DNA from: Candidatus Oscillochloris fontis
GTDB taxonomy: Bacteria; Chloroflexota; Chloroflexia; Chloroflexales; Chloroflexaceae
Direction of reading: 5' to 3'
Assembly: GCF_004138135.1 (NCBI RefSeq)
Contig: NZ_RYFD01000009.1
Coordinates: forward strand, 43,158-107,157
DNA length: 64,000 bases
Every line of letters begins with the position of its first letter. Within the stretch, counting starts at the first letter, position 1. Shown here in pieces: positions 27,892 through 37,900 of the stretch. The notes under the pieces are model-generated. The model saw only the letters and a program-made list of their open reading frames with translations, had not been told where the DNA came from and searched no databases. Both the position numbers and the translations under genes were made by a program.

Positions 27892-27972
27892 TTTTTGTGG
27901 TGTTTTGGCGGCTTCGCCGCCAAAACACCACAAAAAAAGATCTCGGGGGCGGCTGTGCCGCCCCCGAACGCC
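27892..27972. repeat. Palindromic repeat element, copy B
   Basis: The long hairpin has arms 27,892-27,912 and 27,916-27,936, core GGCGGC-TTC-GCCGCC and outer arm TTTTTGTGGTGTTTT, all paired. It is followed by GATCTCGGGGGCGGC-TGT-GCCGCCCCCGA. Compared with copy A, the GTG of the outer arm is GTGGTG here, compensated on the other arm. It lies between glnA and the C39-like gene. Confidence 0.9.
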
Positions 27973-29310
27973 CTAAAAGATCGGCAAATAGCGCTCTAAC
28001 TCCCACTGCGACACATAGGAACGGTAACTCTCCCACTCCAACTGCTTCGCATCCACAAAACGCTCATAGACATTCGGCCCAATCGCGGCCTGAATGACCT
28101 CATCTTCGCGCAGCGCATCCAGCGCCGCACCGAGCGAACTGGGCAACATCGCCAGCCCCCGCGCCCGTGGATCGATGTGAAAGAGATCCTCTTCGGCTGC
28201 TTCACGCAGCGACAACTTGCGCTTGATGCCATCAAGCCCCGCCGCCAGCATCACCGCATAGGCCAAGTAGGGGTTACACGAAGGATCGGGGCAGCGCAAC
28301 TCAATCCGGGTACTCTGGTTGCGCCCGTTGGTGATCCGTGGCACCCGCACCAACGCCGAACGGTTCGTGCGTCCCCACGAGATATAGATCGGTGCCTCAA
28401 ACCCCGGCACCAGCCGCTTGTAGGAGTTGACCAGCGGTGCCAGAATGACACACATCCCGCGTGCATGCGCCAGCAACCCGGCGATAAAGTGGCGCGCAAT
28501 CGGAGACAGCCCATATGGATCGTCAGGGTCGAAAAAGACATTCTGCCCCGTCGCCAGATCGACCAGACTCTGATGGACATGCATACCATTCCCATTCACC
28601 GTCGCCAACGGCTTGGGCATAAAGGTCGCATACAGGCCATTAATCTGCGCGATAGCCTTCAGCGCCACCCGCGCCGTAACGGTATGATCGGCAGCCCGCA
28701 GCGCCTCGGTCACCCGCAGATCAATCTCGTGCTGCCCGGCGGCCACTTCGTGGTGCGCCGCCTCAGTGACGATCCCCATCCCGCGTAGTGCCCGCACCAT
28801 CTGGCGTCGAATGAGCGTTGCTTGATCAGTCGAGACATCAAAATAGCTCGCGTTATCATGCGGCAACGGCGTCGTCTGCTGCACACCATCACGGTGGAAG
28901 AGAAAGAACTCCAACTCCGGTGCCACATGAAAGCCATAGCCCAACTCCGCCGCCTGCCCCAATACCGAGGTGAGCACATGGCGCGGATCAGCCGTAAAGG
29001 GCGTCCCATCAGGGGTGTAGATATTACAGATGAACCGGGCGGTCGAAAGCCCGGCATGCTGATCCCAAGGAATGAGCGAATAGGTGCTCGGATCGGGCAC
29101 CAGATACATATCGCTCTCGACCATCCGCGCAAAACCCTCAATCGAGGACCCATCAAACCAGACCCCATGATCAAGCGCATCGGGCAACTCCTCAATCGGA
29201 ATCGTCACAGTCTTGACCATACCAAGAATATCGGTGAACTGGAGGTTGATAAACGCAACACTCTGTTCTTTTACTCGCTCAAGCAGTTCCTGGCGGGTAG
29301 TATCGCTCAT
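27973..29310 (-). CDS. glnA: Glutamine synthetase type I
   Basis: A 445-residue ATP-dependent enzyme joining ammonia to glutamate. It shows the N-terminal beta-grasp (NLQFTDILGMVKTV), WFDGSSIEGFARM, the metal-site strand APELEFFLF, NGNGMHVHQS and PGFEAPIYISWGRTNRSALVRVP. Length and organisation fit the GSI-alpha type of about 445 residues, as in Firmicutes. GSI-alpha enzymes normally lack the adenylylation tyrosine and are regulated by feedback or partner proteins. AGAGGAG lies about 10 nt before the ATG. Confidence 0.96.
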   Translation of the reverse strand: MSDTTRQELLERVKEQSVAFINLQFTDILGMVKTVTIPIEELPDALDHGVWFDGSSIEGFARMVESDMYLVPDPSTYSLIPWDQHAGLSTARFICNIYTPDGTPFTADPRHVLTSVLGQAAELGYGFHVAPELEFFLFHRDGVQQTTPLPHDNASYFDVSTDQATLIRRQMVRALRGMGIVTEAAHHEVAAGQHEIDLRVTEALRAADHTVTARVALKAIAQINGLYATFMPKPLATVNGNGMHVHQSLVDLATGQNVFFDPDDPYGLSPIARHFIAGLLAHARGMCVILAPLVNSYKRLVPGFEAPIYISWGRTNRSALVRVPRITNGRNQSTRIELRCPDPSCNPYLAYAVMLAAGLDGIKRKLSLREAAEEDLFHIDPRARGLAMLPSSLGAALDALREDEVIQAAIGPNVYERFVDAKQLEWESYRSYVSQWELERYLPIF

Positions 29311-29358
29311 GAGGTGGCACTCCTCTGGGTAAGTGGTTTTCTGGGTATTTCAGCCAGT

Positions 29359-30930
29359 TTAGCGTTTAGGCTTCGCAATCGAAACCCGCACCTGCTTGCC
29401 GCGCATGCTCACCCCATTCAGGATGTGCAGCACCTTCTGGGCATGTTCGTTAGGCACCTCCACGAAGGAGAAGCGGTCATAGATATCAATACTGCCAATG
29501 CTCTTACCCGAGAGGCCCACTTCATTGGCAATCGCGCCCACAATATCGGAGGGACGGATCCGGTCGAAGCGGCCCACATCAAGGAAGAGGCGCTGCATGC
29601 CCGGCTCAGAGCCAGCCGCGTCACCCTCAACACTGGTAATCGTATCATCCTGTTCCACCTCGTTGAGCAACAACTTAAAGGCCGCAGCGGCCAGATCAAC
29701 CGCATCATGCTCCTCAGACATCTCCTCAACCATGAGGAGGTACGGGTCAAGATCGCCCTGTTCCAACACCTCACGCAGCGCATCGCGGAACGCCTCACGG
29801 CGGCGCGCCGCCACATCGGCCAGCGAGGGCAACTTCTGGCGCTGAATGCGGGATCGGCTGGCACGCTCAATAATCTGGAGCATACGCCGCTCACGCGGGG
29901 TGATCAGCGTGATCGCCAACCCAGTGCGCCCAGCCCGCCCGGTACGCCCGATGCGATGCACATACGCCTCTGGGTCGTTGGGCACATCATAGTTGATCAC
30001 ATGGGTGACATCGGGAATATCCAACCCACGCGCCGCAACATCGGTAGCCACCAACAACTCGGCCTGGCCCTCGCGGAAGCGCTTCATCACCCGGTCACGC
30101 TGGGCTTGGCTCAAATCGCCGTGCAGCACCTCAGAAAGATAGCCACGCCCTTGCAGGCTCTCACCAAGTGCATCAGCCTCGCTGCGGGTACGGCAGAAGA
30201 TGATCGCCGAACTGGGCGTCTCCACATCCAGAATGCGGCACAAGGCATCAAGCTTCTCACGCGGCATCACTTCGTAGTAGGTCTGCCGAGTACGCGGTGT
30301 CGCAAGTTGTTCAGCCGCAATACTGATGCGCTTGGCATCCCTGGTATAACGCTGCACCAAGCCCTGCACCGCCTCCGGCATCGTCGCCGAAAAGAGCGCT
30401 GTCTGCCGTGTCTGAGGGGTCTGTTGTAAGATAAACTCAATATCCTCAACAAAACCCATATCGAGCATCTCATCGGCTTCGTCCAGCACCACCGTCGAGA
30501 TCTGATCCAGCACCAACGTACCACGCCGCATATGATCCATAATCCGACCCGGCGTGCCAACGACCACCTGCACGCCCTGTTCGAGCGCTCGGAGCTGACG
30601 ATAGATCGGCTGTCCACCATACACTGGCGCGACACTAATCCGCCGACCCTTGCCATATTTATAGATTGCCTCGGCCACCTGCATCGCCAACTCGCGGGTC
30701 GGAGCCAGAATCAGCGCCTGCGGCACCCGCTCATCACGCAACCGTTGGACAATCGGCAGCGCAAAGGCCGCCGTCTTACCGGTGCCGGTCTGCGCTTGAG
30801 CAATCACATCACTATTCAAGAGCATTACCGGAATGGCCTGCTCCTGAATAGGGGTCGGTTCATCATAGCCAAGATCCTTAAGTACATTCAGGATGGGTTC
30901 ACTTAGGCCAAGTTCACTAAAGGTGGGCAT
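29359..30930 (-). CDS. deaD: DEAD-box RNA helicase
   Basis: A 523-residue ATP-dependent RNA helicase of the CsdA/DeaD type. Motifs in order: Q motif (EPTPIQEQAIP), AQTGTGKT (I), PTRELA (Ia), TPGR (Ib), DEAD (II), SAT (III), then ATDVAARGLDIPDV and HRIGRTGRAGRTG (IV-VI). After a helical region (about 370-440), residues about 445-520 form a DbpA-like RNA-binding domain (RLFLDVGRFDRIRPSDIVGAIANE). The role is likely rRNA maturation or mRNA unwinding at low temperature. Its 5' leader is about 65-70 nt long if the extended -10 at 31,000 is used. Confidence 0.94.
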   Translation of the reverse strand: MPTFSELGLSEPILNVLKDLGYDEPTPIQEQAIPVMLLNSDVIAQAQTGTGKTAAFALPIVQRLRDERVPQALILAPTRELAMQVAEAIYKYGKGRRISVAPVYGGQPIYRQLRALEQGVQVVVGTPGRIMDHMRRGTLVLDQISTVVLDEADEMLDMGFVEDIEFILQQTPQTRQTALFSATMPEAVQGLVQRYTRDAKRISIAAEQLATPRTRQTYYEVMPREKLDALCRILDVETPSSAIIFCRTRSEADALGESLQGRGYLSEVLHGDLSQAQRDRVMKRFREGQAELLVATDVAARGLDIPDVTHVINYDVPNDPEAYVHRIGRTGRAGRTGLAITLITPRERRMLQIIERASRSRIQRQKLPSLADVAARRREAFRDALREVLEQGDLDPYLLMVEEMSEEHDAVDLAAAAFKLLLNEVEQDDTITSVEGDAAGSEPGMQRLFLDVGRFDRIRPSDIVGAIANEVGLSGKSIGSIDIYDRFSFVEVPNEHAQKVLHILNGVSMRGKQVRVSIAKPKR

Positions 30931-30999
30931 CGAAGTTGTCTCATTTCTGTATCATCAACACGATCTCGCGTGATGCTATTGAAGCGTTAAGTTACTCGG

Positions 31000-31008
31000 A
31001 TTATACCA
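31000..31008 (-). promoter_or_regulatory. Extended -10 promoter for the helicase gene
   Basis: Read leftward, TGG-TATAAT lies about 70 bases upstream of the helicase start. No good -35 is seen. Confidence 0.5.
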
Positions 31009-31048
31009 CTTGCGGTTAGCGCAGCCGCTAGGGTACGGCACGATAGTC

Positions 31049-31152
31049 AGGGCATGTGCAACCTTCGGTGGAGGTTCGAGGGCGACTTCACCGCCAAAAC
31101 ACAACAAAAATTGGGGTTTGAGGCGAAGCCCCAACAACGTTGCCCATGCCCT
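31049..31152. mobile_element. About 100-bp MITE-like element with 13-bp terminal inverted repeats
   Basis: The ends AGGGCATGTGCAA and TTGCCCATGCCCT are inverted copies with one mismatch. Inside are a decayed form of the core hairpin (GGCGACTTCACCGCC), one arm of the outer stem (AAAACACAACAAAAA) and TTGGGG..GCCCCAA. A second element with perfect ends lies at 46,283-46,383. The rest of the gap 30,931-31,270 holds only the promoter candidates described separately. Confidence 0.7.
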
Positions 31153-31226
31153 CGCACATGCACAAGAAGAATCAACAGAGCATAATATCTTGTGGTATGC
31201 TTGATGACAGTATAAAGGAACCCGCT

Positions 31227-31274
31227 ATGTCGGATCGATCGCCAAGTTCGTCAATGATCCAGGGTTGGCAATGA
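31227..31274 (+). CDS. Possible 15-codon leader peptide
   Basis: AAAGGAA followed by ATG starts a 15-codon frame ([15 protein letters not shown]) whose TGA overlaps the ATG of the next gene as ATGA. The downstream gene has only a weak site of its own, so coupled translation is plausible. Short frames arise by chance, so this is tentative. Confidence 0.3.
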   Translation: MSDRSPSSSMIQGWQ

Positions 31275-33142
31275 CGGTACACGAACAAATCCTTGTTGCC
31301 GATGATGATCCGGCCCTGTGCCTCTTGCTCCGCGAGACGCTTCAGGATGTTGGCTATGAGGTGCGTATCGCCAGTAATGGCGATGAATTGGTACGGATGG
31401 CCCAAGATCAACCACCCGATCTGCTGTTGGTTGATCTAATGATGCCCTTGATGGACGGATTTGAGGCCATCCGCCAGTTGCGCAATGATACCCGCACGGC
31501 GCATCTGCCGATGATCATTCTCACTGCACGCAGCACCTCATCGGATGTTGTTACTGGCTTTGATAGTGGGGCCGATGACTATATCATCAAGCCCTATGAT
31601 ATTGATGTATTGCTGGCACGCATCCGTAGCCACCTGCGGCGCGCAGCCCAACTCCCGGTGCGCAATCCGCTCACCGGCATGCCCGGCAATGTGCTACTCC
31701 AAGCCGAACTTGAACGTCAACTCGGTCTTGGCCATGCCTTCTCGTTGCTCTGGATTGACCTCGATAACTTTAAGGCATTTAACGATGCCTATGGCTTTGC
31801 ACGTGGGGATCGTGCCATCCATCTCTTGGCCCATGTGATCACGGAGATCACCGCCCACGATGATTTTATTGGCCATATCGGTGGTGATGATTTTGCGATC
31901 ATTCACTTTGGCAATGATCCAGAGGCTTTGTGTAAGCGCTTGATTGCTCGCTTTGATGAAAAAATGCGCACCCTCTATGATCCCGCCGATCTGGAGCGTG
32001 GGTACCTGCGCGGGATTGATCGCCATGGCGTCGCTCGCCAGTTTGGTCTGCTCAGCCTCTCAATTGCGGTGGTGAGTACCAATATCCGCTCCTTCACTAG
32101 TGTCGATCATCTCAGTCAGGTCTCAGCCGAGTTGAAGCAGGCCGCGAAACATATCTCTGGCAATAGCTATGTGCTCGACCGTCGCCACAATGTGGTACAA
32201 GTCCCCGAAATTCCGCAGGATCGGCGCGGCCAACAACGCCCCGAAGCCCTCCTGATCGAACCCAACGAAGCACTACGGGCCACTATCGCAACGACCGTGC
32301 GCCTCCAAGGCTACCGCCCAATGGTCGCGACCAATGTCGTGTCCGCCCAGGGTCTGCTGGCCCGCCATCCTAGCCCCGCCCTGCTGATCGCCAATAGCTC
32401 CGACCCCGGTGTCTGGGGGCTATGGAATTCGCTCCAGACCACAACACAGTTTATCGCTCTCGTTCCCAATAAGGAGGCCATCGAGGCTGCCTCTAAACGT
32501 GGGGCAAAAGCGGTCGTGATCATCCAGCATAACCTCGGTGATGTTACCGACCAACTCTTACTCCATGTTCCGCACGCAACGATCAGCGAGGCACTCGATG
32601 AATCCGAGCAGCATGAGGTGATCCGCGAGCTTGAGGCCCGTACCCGGATTCTTGAACGTGAGGCCAACGAAGATAGCCTCACCGGCCTCTTCAACCGCCG
32701 TTATGTAGATGCCCATATCGAAGAACTGGCCGCGACCTCAGTGCAACTACGTCATACGCTGTGTGCGATCATGGGTGATATTGATAATTTTAAGCAGGTG
32801 AATGATCAATTTAGCCATATGCTCGGCAATGATGTGCTGCGCACGGTGGCCAAACTCATGCGCCAGCAGACCCGCGAGAGCGACCTCGTCGCACGCTATG
32901 GTGGCGAGGAGTTTCTGATTCTACTCCCCAATACGCTCTTTGATGAAGCCGTGCTGATTGCTGAAGCGATCCGCAATGCGGTGGAGAGCTATTGCTGGTA
33001 TGCCCTCGAACCGCGCCTACGGGTAACACTCAGCCTAGGGGTGGCGGTGTTGCGCAATGGTAATATCGAACAAATGATCGCTACCGCCGATCAGCAACTC
33101 TATGTCGCTAAACGCACCGGCAAGAACCGCGTCGCCTACTAA
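31271..33142 (+). CDS. Response regulator with two GGDEF domains
   Basis: A 623-residue signalling protein. Domains in order: receiver (1-122) with phospho-acceptor Asp55 in LLLVDLMMP; a first GGDEF-like domain (about 135-300) with GGDDF at 204-208; a second, receiver-like but degenerate domain (about 325-430); and a C-terminal GGDEF domain (about 455-620) with GGEEF at 544-548. RESD at 535-538, five residues before GGEEF, is the allosteric I-site. The last domain is therefore probably an active, product-inhibited diguanylate cyclase. The first domain carries an insert ([14 protein letters not shown]) shared with the regulator at 43,509. The ATG start overlaps a small leader frame; a TTG two codons earlier is possible. 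The stop overlaps that of cobO on the other strand. Confidence 0.92.
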   Translation: MTVHEQILVADDDPALCLLLRETLQDVGYEVRIASNGDELVRMAQDQPPDLLLVDLMMPLMDGFEAIRQLRNDTRTAHLPMIILTARSTSSDVVTGFDSGADDYIIKPYDIDVLLARIRSHLRRAAQLPVRNPLTGMPGNVLLQAELERQLGLGHAFSLLWIDLDNFKAFNDAYGFARGDRAIHLLAHVITEITAHDDFIGHIGGDDFAIIHFGNDPEALCKRLIARFDEKMRTLYDPADLERGYLRGIDRHGVARQFGLLSLSIAVVSTNIRSFTSVDHLSQVSAELKQAAKHISGNSYVLDRRHNVVQVPEIPQDRRGQQRPEALLIEPNEALRATIATTVRLQGYRPMVATNVVSAQGLLARHPSPALLIANSSDPGVWGLWNSLQTTTQFIALVPNKEAIEAASKRGAKAVVIIQHNLGDVTDQLLLHVPHATISEALDESEQHEVIRELEARTRILEREANEDSLTGLFNRRYVDAHIEELAATSVQLRHTLCAIMGDIDNFKQVNDQFSHMLGNDVLRTVAKLMRQQTRESDLVARYGGEEFLILLPNTLFDEAVLIAEAIRNAVESYCWYALEPRLRVTLSLGVAVLRNGNIEQMIATADQQLYVAKRTGKNRVAY

Positions 33143-33705
33143 AATTCAATCCCCTTCTGGCCACGTATGCCCTGCTCGCGGTAGGGGTGCTTCACCTCGC
33201 GCATCTCAGTGACGAGATCAGCAAATTCCACTAGGCTCTCTGGTGCGCCACGCCCAGTAATGATCAGATGCAACATCGGTGGTTTATGCTCACGTAACCA
33301 AGCAATCACATCCTCAACATCAATCCAACCATACTGCAATGGGTAGGTGAATTCATCCAACAGCAAAACATCATAGCCGCCCTCGCGAATCATCTGCTGG
33401 GCCACCTCCCACCCATGCCGCGCCCTAGCTTGGCTCTCGTCTATATCACGGCTCTTCCAGGTAAAGCCATCACCCATTGGGGTTAGCTCAATTCCCATCC
33501 GCGCTAGGGCGCGCAGTTCACCATAGTTGGCATGCTCGTTCTTGATAAACTGCACCCCACCTACCCGCATCTCCCGCCCCCACGCACGCAGCAGAATACC
33601 GAGGGCGGCGGTGGTCTTACCCTTACCGTTGCCGGTATTCACGATCACGAGACCCTTGGTGTTGCGCTGCACTGCCTCTTGAGGGGCATCCGATGGTTCG
33701 GTCAT
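33139..33705 (-). CDS. cobO: Cob(I)alamin adenosyltransferase
   Basis: A 188-residue CobO/BtuR-type enzyme that transfers the adenosyl group of ATP to cob(I)alamin or corrinoid precursors. The P-loop [14 protein letters not shown] lies at about 23-36; [25 protein letters not shown] and IITGRGAP are family hallmarks. Supply of adenosylcobalamin is the established role; the B12-dependent metH at 53,403 uses methylcobalamin instead. The 3' ends of this gene and the rightward regulator gene overlap by 4 bp. No cobalamin riboswitch is apparent upstream, where a palindromic repeat lies instead. Confidence 0.95.
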   Translation of the reverse strand: MTEPSDAPQEAVQRNTKGLVIVNTGNGKGKTTAALGILLRAWGREMRVGGVQFIKNEHANYGELRALARMGIELTPMGDGFTWKSRDIDESQARARHGWEVAQQMIREGGYDVLLLDEFTYPLQYGWIDVEDVIAWLREHKPPMLHLIITGRGAPESLVEFADLVTEMREVKHPYREQGIRGQKGIEF

Positions 33706-33732
33706 ATGTCTATCTCCCTATCCAAGCAACAT

Positions 33733-33857
33733 CACCTCCGGTGGAGTTTGAGACTACGCCCCAGAGCCTCTTTTCTCTGATGTTGGCGGCGAAGCCGCCA
33801 ACATCAGAGAAAAAAAGTTCTTCGGGGGCGGCTTCGCATCTCCCCAACCCCCGCCGG
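33733..33857. repeat. Palindromic repeat element, copy D
   Basis: Starts CACCTCCGGTGGAG. The long hairpin has arms 33,771-33,790 and 33,794-33,813, core GGCGGC-GAA-GCCGCC and outer arm TTTTCTCTGATGTT, perfectly paired though unrelated to copy A's outer arm. It is followed by TTCTTCGGGGGCGGC. The loop GAA is the complement of the TTC seen in copies A and B. Confidence 0.9.
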
Positions 33858-33896
33858 GAAACTCACAGCAATGAATGAACGAAAGCGAGCCACCTA

Positions 33897-34109
33897 ATGC
33901 CCCGCCAAATCCTCCGCATTCATACCATGTGCCAGCAGCATGACCGCCGCATCCTGCTTGCAGTGCTCAACGATCTGCCCGGTGTCACCCATGTGCGCGC
34001 CAACCTCGCCGAGCACATCCTCTACATCGAACACACCGAGGCGCTCAGTTTGGCCACCATCCTACACACAATCCGCGATGCTGGGTATACGGCGAATGTG
34101 CTGGTCTGA
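33897..34109 (+). CDS. Small HMA-like protein with CxxH instead of CxxC
   Basis: A 70-residue protein whose pattern fits the heavy-metal-associated ferredoxin-like fold: strand ILRIHTM, helix after CQQHDRRILLAVLNDLPGVTHV, strand, helix, and closing AGYTANVLV. The canonical metal loop MxCxxC is replaced by M-C-Q-Q-H, so only one Cys remains, with His in the second position. It may bind metal differently or not at all. The ribosome-binding site is weak. It converges with the hydrolase gene, leaving 5 bp between stops. Confidence 0.65.
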   Translation: MPRQILRIHTMCQQHDRRILLAVLNDLPGVTHVRANLAEHILYIEHTEALSLATILHTIRDAGYTANVLV

Positions 34110-34114
34110 TGCAA

Positions 34115-34951
34115 TTATAGATACTCGCGCTGATTGACCCGGCGCCGCCACTCCTCTTTGATCTCCACTGGCGAACCTTGGGAGACCAGAAAATCCAACA
34201 ACAGCCGCGAGAAGGTGTTTGACTGTTCCAAGAAGGGGAAGTGGTTGGCTTTCGGCAAGGTGATCAACTGGGTTGGCCGGTCGCTCAGTTCGTTGAGGAA
34301 TTGGGCATGTTCGTCATTCACGATCACATCCTTGCCACCATAGACTGCCAAGAGTGGTACATCCAGGGTGGCCAGCGTTGAACGTAGATCGGTATCAAAT
34401 AACGACTCTTGCACACTCCCCAAGACCGTCTCACTCAGGCTTTCGGTATCTTCGTAGAGTTCCTTCTGCACATCACTATCGGCGATGGGAATGGAGCGAA
34501 TGATCTTCGTCCAAACATTGGTGGGATTGCTGCGCCCAAGTAACTTGGAGAAGGTACCCGGCTTGACGTGGTTACTCAACACTTGGCCATAGAGCGGTGT
34601 ACATACACTCATCACCTTGGTGAAGCGTTCTGGGTTCTCACGTGCGGCCCGAATCGCCACCATCCCGCCCATCCCGTGGCCAACGAGATAAGCATGGGGG
34701 ATCCCCATCTGGCCTATAAAGCGATTGAGCATATCCACATAGCTAGAGATCGTGAACTGTGTCCCGCGCCGGTCACTCTCCCCATAGCCCCAGAAGTCGA
34801 GCGCATACGCACGATACCGCTCAGAGGCCAGATCCATCGTGGGCACCCAATAGCGCCACGAACCGAGCCAACTGTGAAGGAAGATTATTGGCTGGCCGCG
34901 TCCGAAGACCTCGTAGTGAACCAGTCGGTTGTCGAGATGAATGGCACTCAC
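34115..34951 (-). CDS. Alpha/beta-hydrolase fold protein lacking the nucleophilic Ser
   Basis: A 278-residue alpha/beta-hydrolase. It has the oxyanion-hole region FLHSWLGSWRYW (24-35), LDFWGYGESD, the nucleophile elbow LVGHGMGG (89-96), the acid Asp208 in YGGKDVIV and His237 in KANHFPF. The elbow normally reads GHSMGG; here residue 93 is Gly (codon GGG), so the Ser nucleophile is absent while the other triad positions remain. The protein may be non-catalytic, or a sequencing error is possible. The GTG start overlaps the TGA of the giant kinase gene (GTGA), so it is translationally coupled to that gene. Confidence 0.85.
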   Translation of the reverse strand: MSAIHLDNRLVHYEVFGRGQPIIFLHSWLGSWRYWVPTMDLASERYRAYALDFWGYGESDRRGTQFTISSYVDMLNRFIGQMGIPHAYLVGHGMGGMVAIRAARENPERFTKVMSVCTPLYGQVLSNHVKPGTFSKLLGRSNPTNVWTKIIRSIPIADSDVQKELYEDTESLSETVLGSVQESLFDTDLRSTLATLDVPLLAVYGGKDVIVNDEHAQFLNELSDRPTQLITLPKANHFPFLEQSNTFSRLLLDFLVSQGSPVEIKEEWRRRVNQREYL

Positions 34952-37900
34952 GCGGCGTCCTCTTCCTGGTTCACGTCCGTCTGCTCGAGCGGAAGGATGA
35001 AACTAAAGGTGCTACCTTTACCGATCTCACTGGTGACCCACATTTCGCCACCGTGCTGCTCGATCAACGCCTTGGCAATCGAGAGGCCCAACCCGGTACC
35101 ACCTGCCACATCACGCAAGGGGTTGTCGGCGCGGTAGAAGGGCCGGAAGAGCTTTTTACGCTGCTCAGGCGACATCCCCACACCCGTGTCTTCGACATCA
35201 ACCTGGAACATGTTAGCCCGATTGAGGTAAGCACGGACATGAATGCGACCGCCCTCGAAGGTGTATTTTACCGCGTTTGAGAAGAGGTTGAACACCACTT
35301 GGGTGATCCGTTTCTGATCGGCCATCACGGTCGGCAGATCATGGGGCGCATCCACCTCAACCGTCATATCTTTGCGCTGATACTCCAGCCGCAACGAACT
35401 GACCACCTCGTCAATCACATCAGGGATCGCAAGCCGGGCAAAGTTGAGCTTCTTCGAGGCATCGGGGCGCGAGAATTCCAGAATATCTTCGATCAGTGCC
35501 TTCAGCCGATTGGTATTGTTCTTGATGATCCCTAGGTAGCTCACCTGATCACTGGTCAGTGTCTGGGTACCACTCAGCAACAAGACATCCACATAGCCCT
35601 TGATTGCGGTGAGCGGGGTACGTAGCTCGTGGCTCACGTCGGAGATGAACTGCCGCTTGGCCTCGTCGGCCTCAATCTCGCGGGTGATGTCGCGCAAGAC
35701 CATCACATTGCCGTAGCCCTGGCCATCCGGCCCGATCACCGGCGCAATATTGAGCGCAATCACCTGATTAGGGTTGGTCAGATCGAGTGATGAACTGTAG
35801 ATCTTCTCGGTCTGCTGCACCTGATTCAAGCCATTCACGAGGCCAGTATAGAGGGTCTGCGCCCGCTTACGTTGATCTTCATCCTCGCCATGGTCGTGGA
35901 GCCGACTGAGCGGTTGATGCAACAAGCGCTCCGCCGGGATCTCCAACACCTGCTCAGCCGCCGGGTTGAAGAGTGTCACCTGACCCTGCGGGTCGAGCAC
36001 GATCACACCTTCGGTCACCGAACGGAAGACTGCCGCACTCTTCGAACTCTCTTCGCGTTGCTCTTCGAGCAGGATCGAGTTGCGCGTAGCGAGTTCAGTA
36101 ATGAAGTTGTAGAGTTGGGCATTGCTGACTGCCGAAGCAACCACGCTGGCAATCGTCCCCAACAGATTCATCTGCGAGTCGGTGAAGTAGTGCTCCATCG
36201 GGCTAGAAAGCACCAGCACGCCTAGTGCCGCGTCGTTGGTCTTAATCGGTACCGCCGCTACCGAACGTACATCATCGGCGCGCCCCGCCTCCTGTACCCA
36301 CCGCGCATCTTGCCGCACATCCCCGATATTGACCGGTTCCTGGGTGCGCATGACCCACCCAGATAGCCCCTCGCTGCCCTGGAAGGTGAGCGGAATGTTG
36401 GCCCCGCGCACATCACCCCGGTTGTAGAGTACCGCCCGACATAACAACGAGCCATTCTCGGTGTCACGCAACATGATCGAACCACGGGCAACCCCCAGGT
36501 TCTCCGAGATCAACTCTAATGCACGCTGGATGATACTATCCAGATCGAGTTGGGTGGTCAACTCCAGTGTAATTGCGTGGACGGCTTCGAGGCGATCCTT
36601 CTCTTCACTCAACTGATCGGTTGCCCGCGCCAGATCCGCAGTGCGCTCCAATACCCGCCGCTCCAGATCTGCCGCCAGTTTGGAGATCTGATCGAAGAGT
36701 CGCGCATTTTGAATCGCCTGGCTCGCTTGGCTGGCAAGGGCAAAGGTACCTTCAACTGCCTCGTCATCGTAACTATCAGGCGCATCGGCACCGATGGTGA
36801 GCAACCCCACCAATTCATTATCCACCAACAGCGGCGCACCAATCCAGGAACGCGCATGCCAACCCAACTCATGCATCATCGCAAAGCGCGGATCATTGAG
36901 GGTGTCAGCGCACATCAATGGTTTGCGCTCAATGGCCATATTTTGGAAGAGCGCAATCGCATCCATCGCAAAGGTCGCTTCACGCAGAGGTACCGCACCA
37001 ATCCCACGTGTTTCAGTAATCTGGAACCGGTCGGTCGTACCAACCCGCAACAGCACCGCCGCACTATCATAGTTTACCACACGCTTGAGTTGGTCAAAGA
37101 TCAAGGTCTGGATTTCGGGCAGCGCCAGAGTACTGGTAAAGGACTGCGCCACATCACGCAGCGTATCGGCCAGCCGCCGCCGTTGCTGCTCCAACTGGTA
37201 GAGTTGGGCGCTCTTCAGTGCCTGCCCAGCTTGGTTGGCCAAGATCGAGATGAGCGCAATCTGGCGCTTGTTCCACTCCTGCGACATGCGCGAGGCCACC
37301 CAGAGTACGCCCAGACGCTCATCATGCGAGGTAATCACCACCCCAAGAGCACTGCGTACTCCATGCTGGCGGATCTGGTCACTCGTGATCTCCCGATCCA
37401 GGTTGGGGAAATCGCGGATAGCTAAGGGCTGATCGCGCTTGAGCAATTGGCCCGTTAGCCCATCCAGACGAAAGCCCAGATCATTGGCATTGATGATCTC
37501 ACCGCGATCCAACACCAACGGCTTCGTCATCTCTCCCGCCTCGATCAACAAGACCGCACACATCTCAACCCCCAGCATCCGCACCGCCGAATCGGCGATC
37601 AGGTGCTGGGTCTCGTCCAGATCGAGTGTACCAGAGAGATTCTGCGTCACCTCGAAGAGTGTCGTCATCTCCTGCGCATTCTGGCGCGTCTCGGTAAAGA
37701 GCGTCGCGTTGTTAAGTGCTACCGCCGCTTGGTTAGTGACGGTGGTCAGGAAGCGCAGATCATGCTGGTTAAAGGCATATTGCTCATAGCTCTGGATGTT
37801 GATCACACCCAAAACTTGATTGCCAAAGATAATCGGGCAGACCAGATAGGATTGTTCGATCTGATCATCGGCCCCAATATGACCATCTTCAACCACCAAG

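Noticed and set aside
26435..27976. A 513-codon rightward frame over the C39-like gene
   Set aside because: It is antisense to a gene with clear catalytic motifs and a normal start. Long antisense frames are expected in GC-rich DNA.
31271..33142. GGDDF-containing protein as a Cas10-like polymerase
   Set aside because: The GGDDF sits in a standard GGDEF fold behind a receiver domain, with no HD domain, zinc ribbon or RAMP genes nearby.
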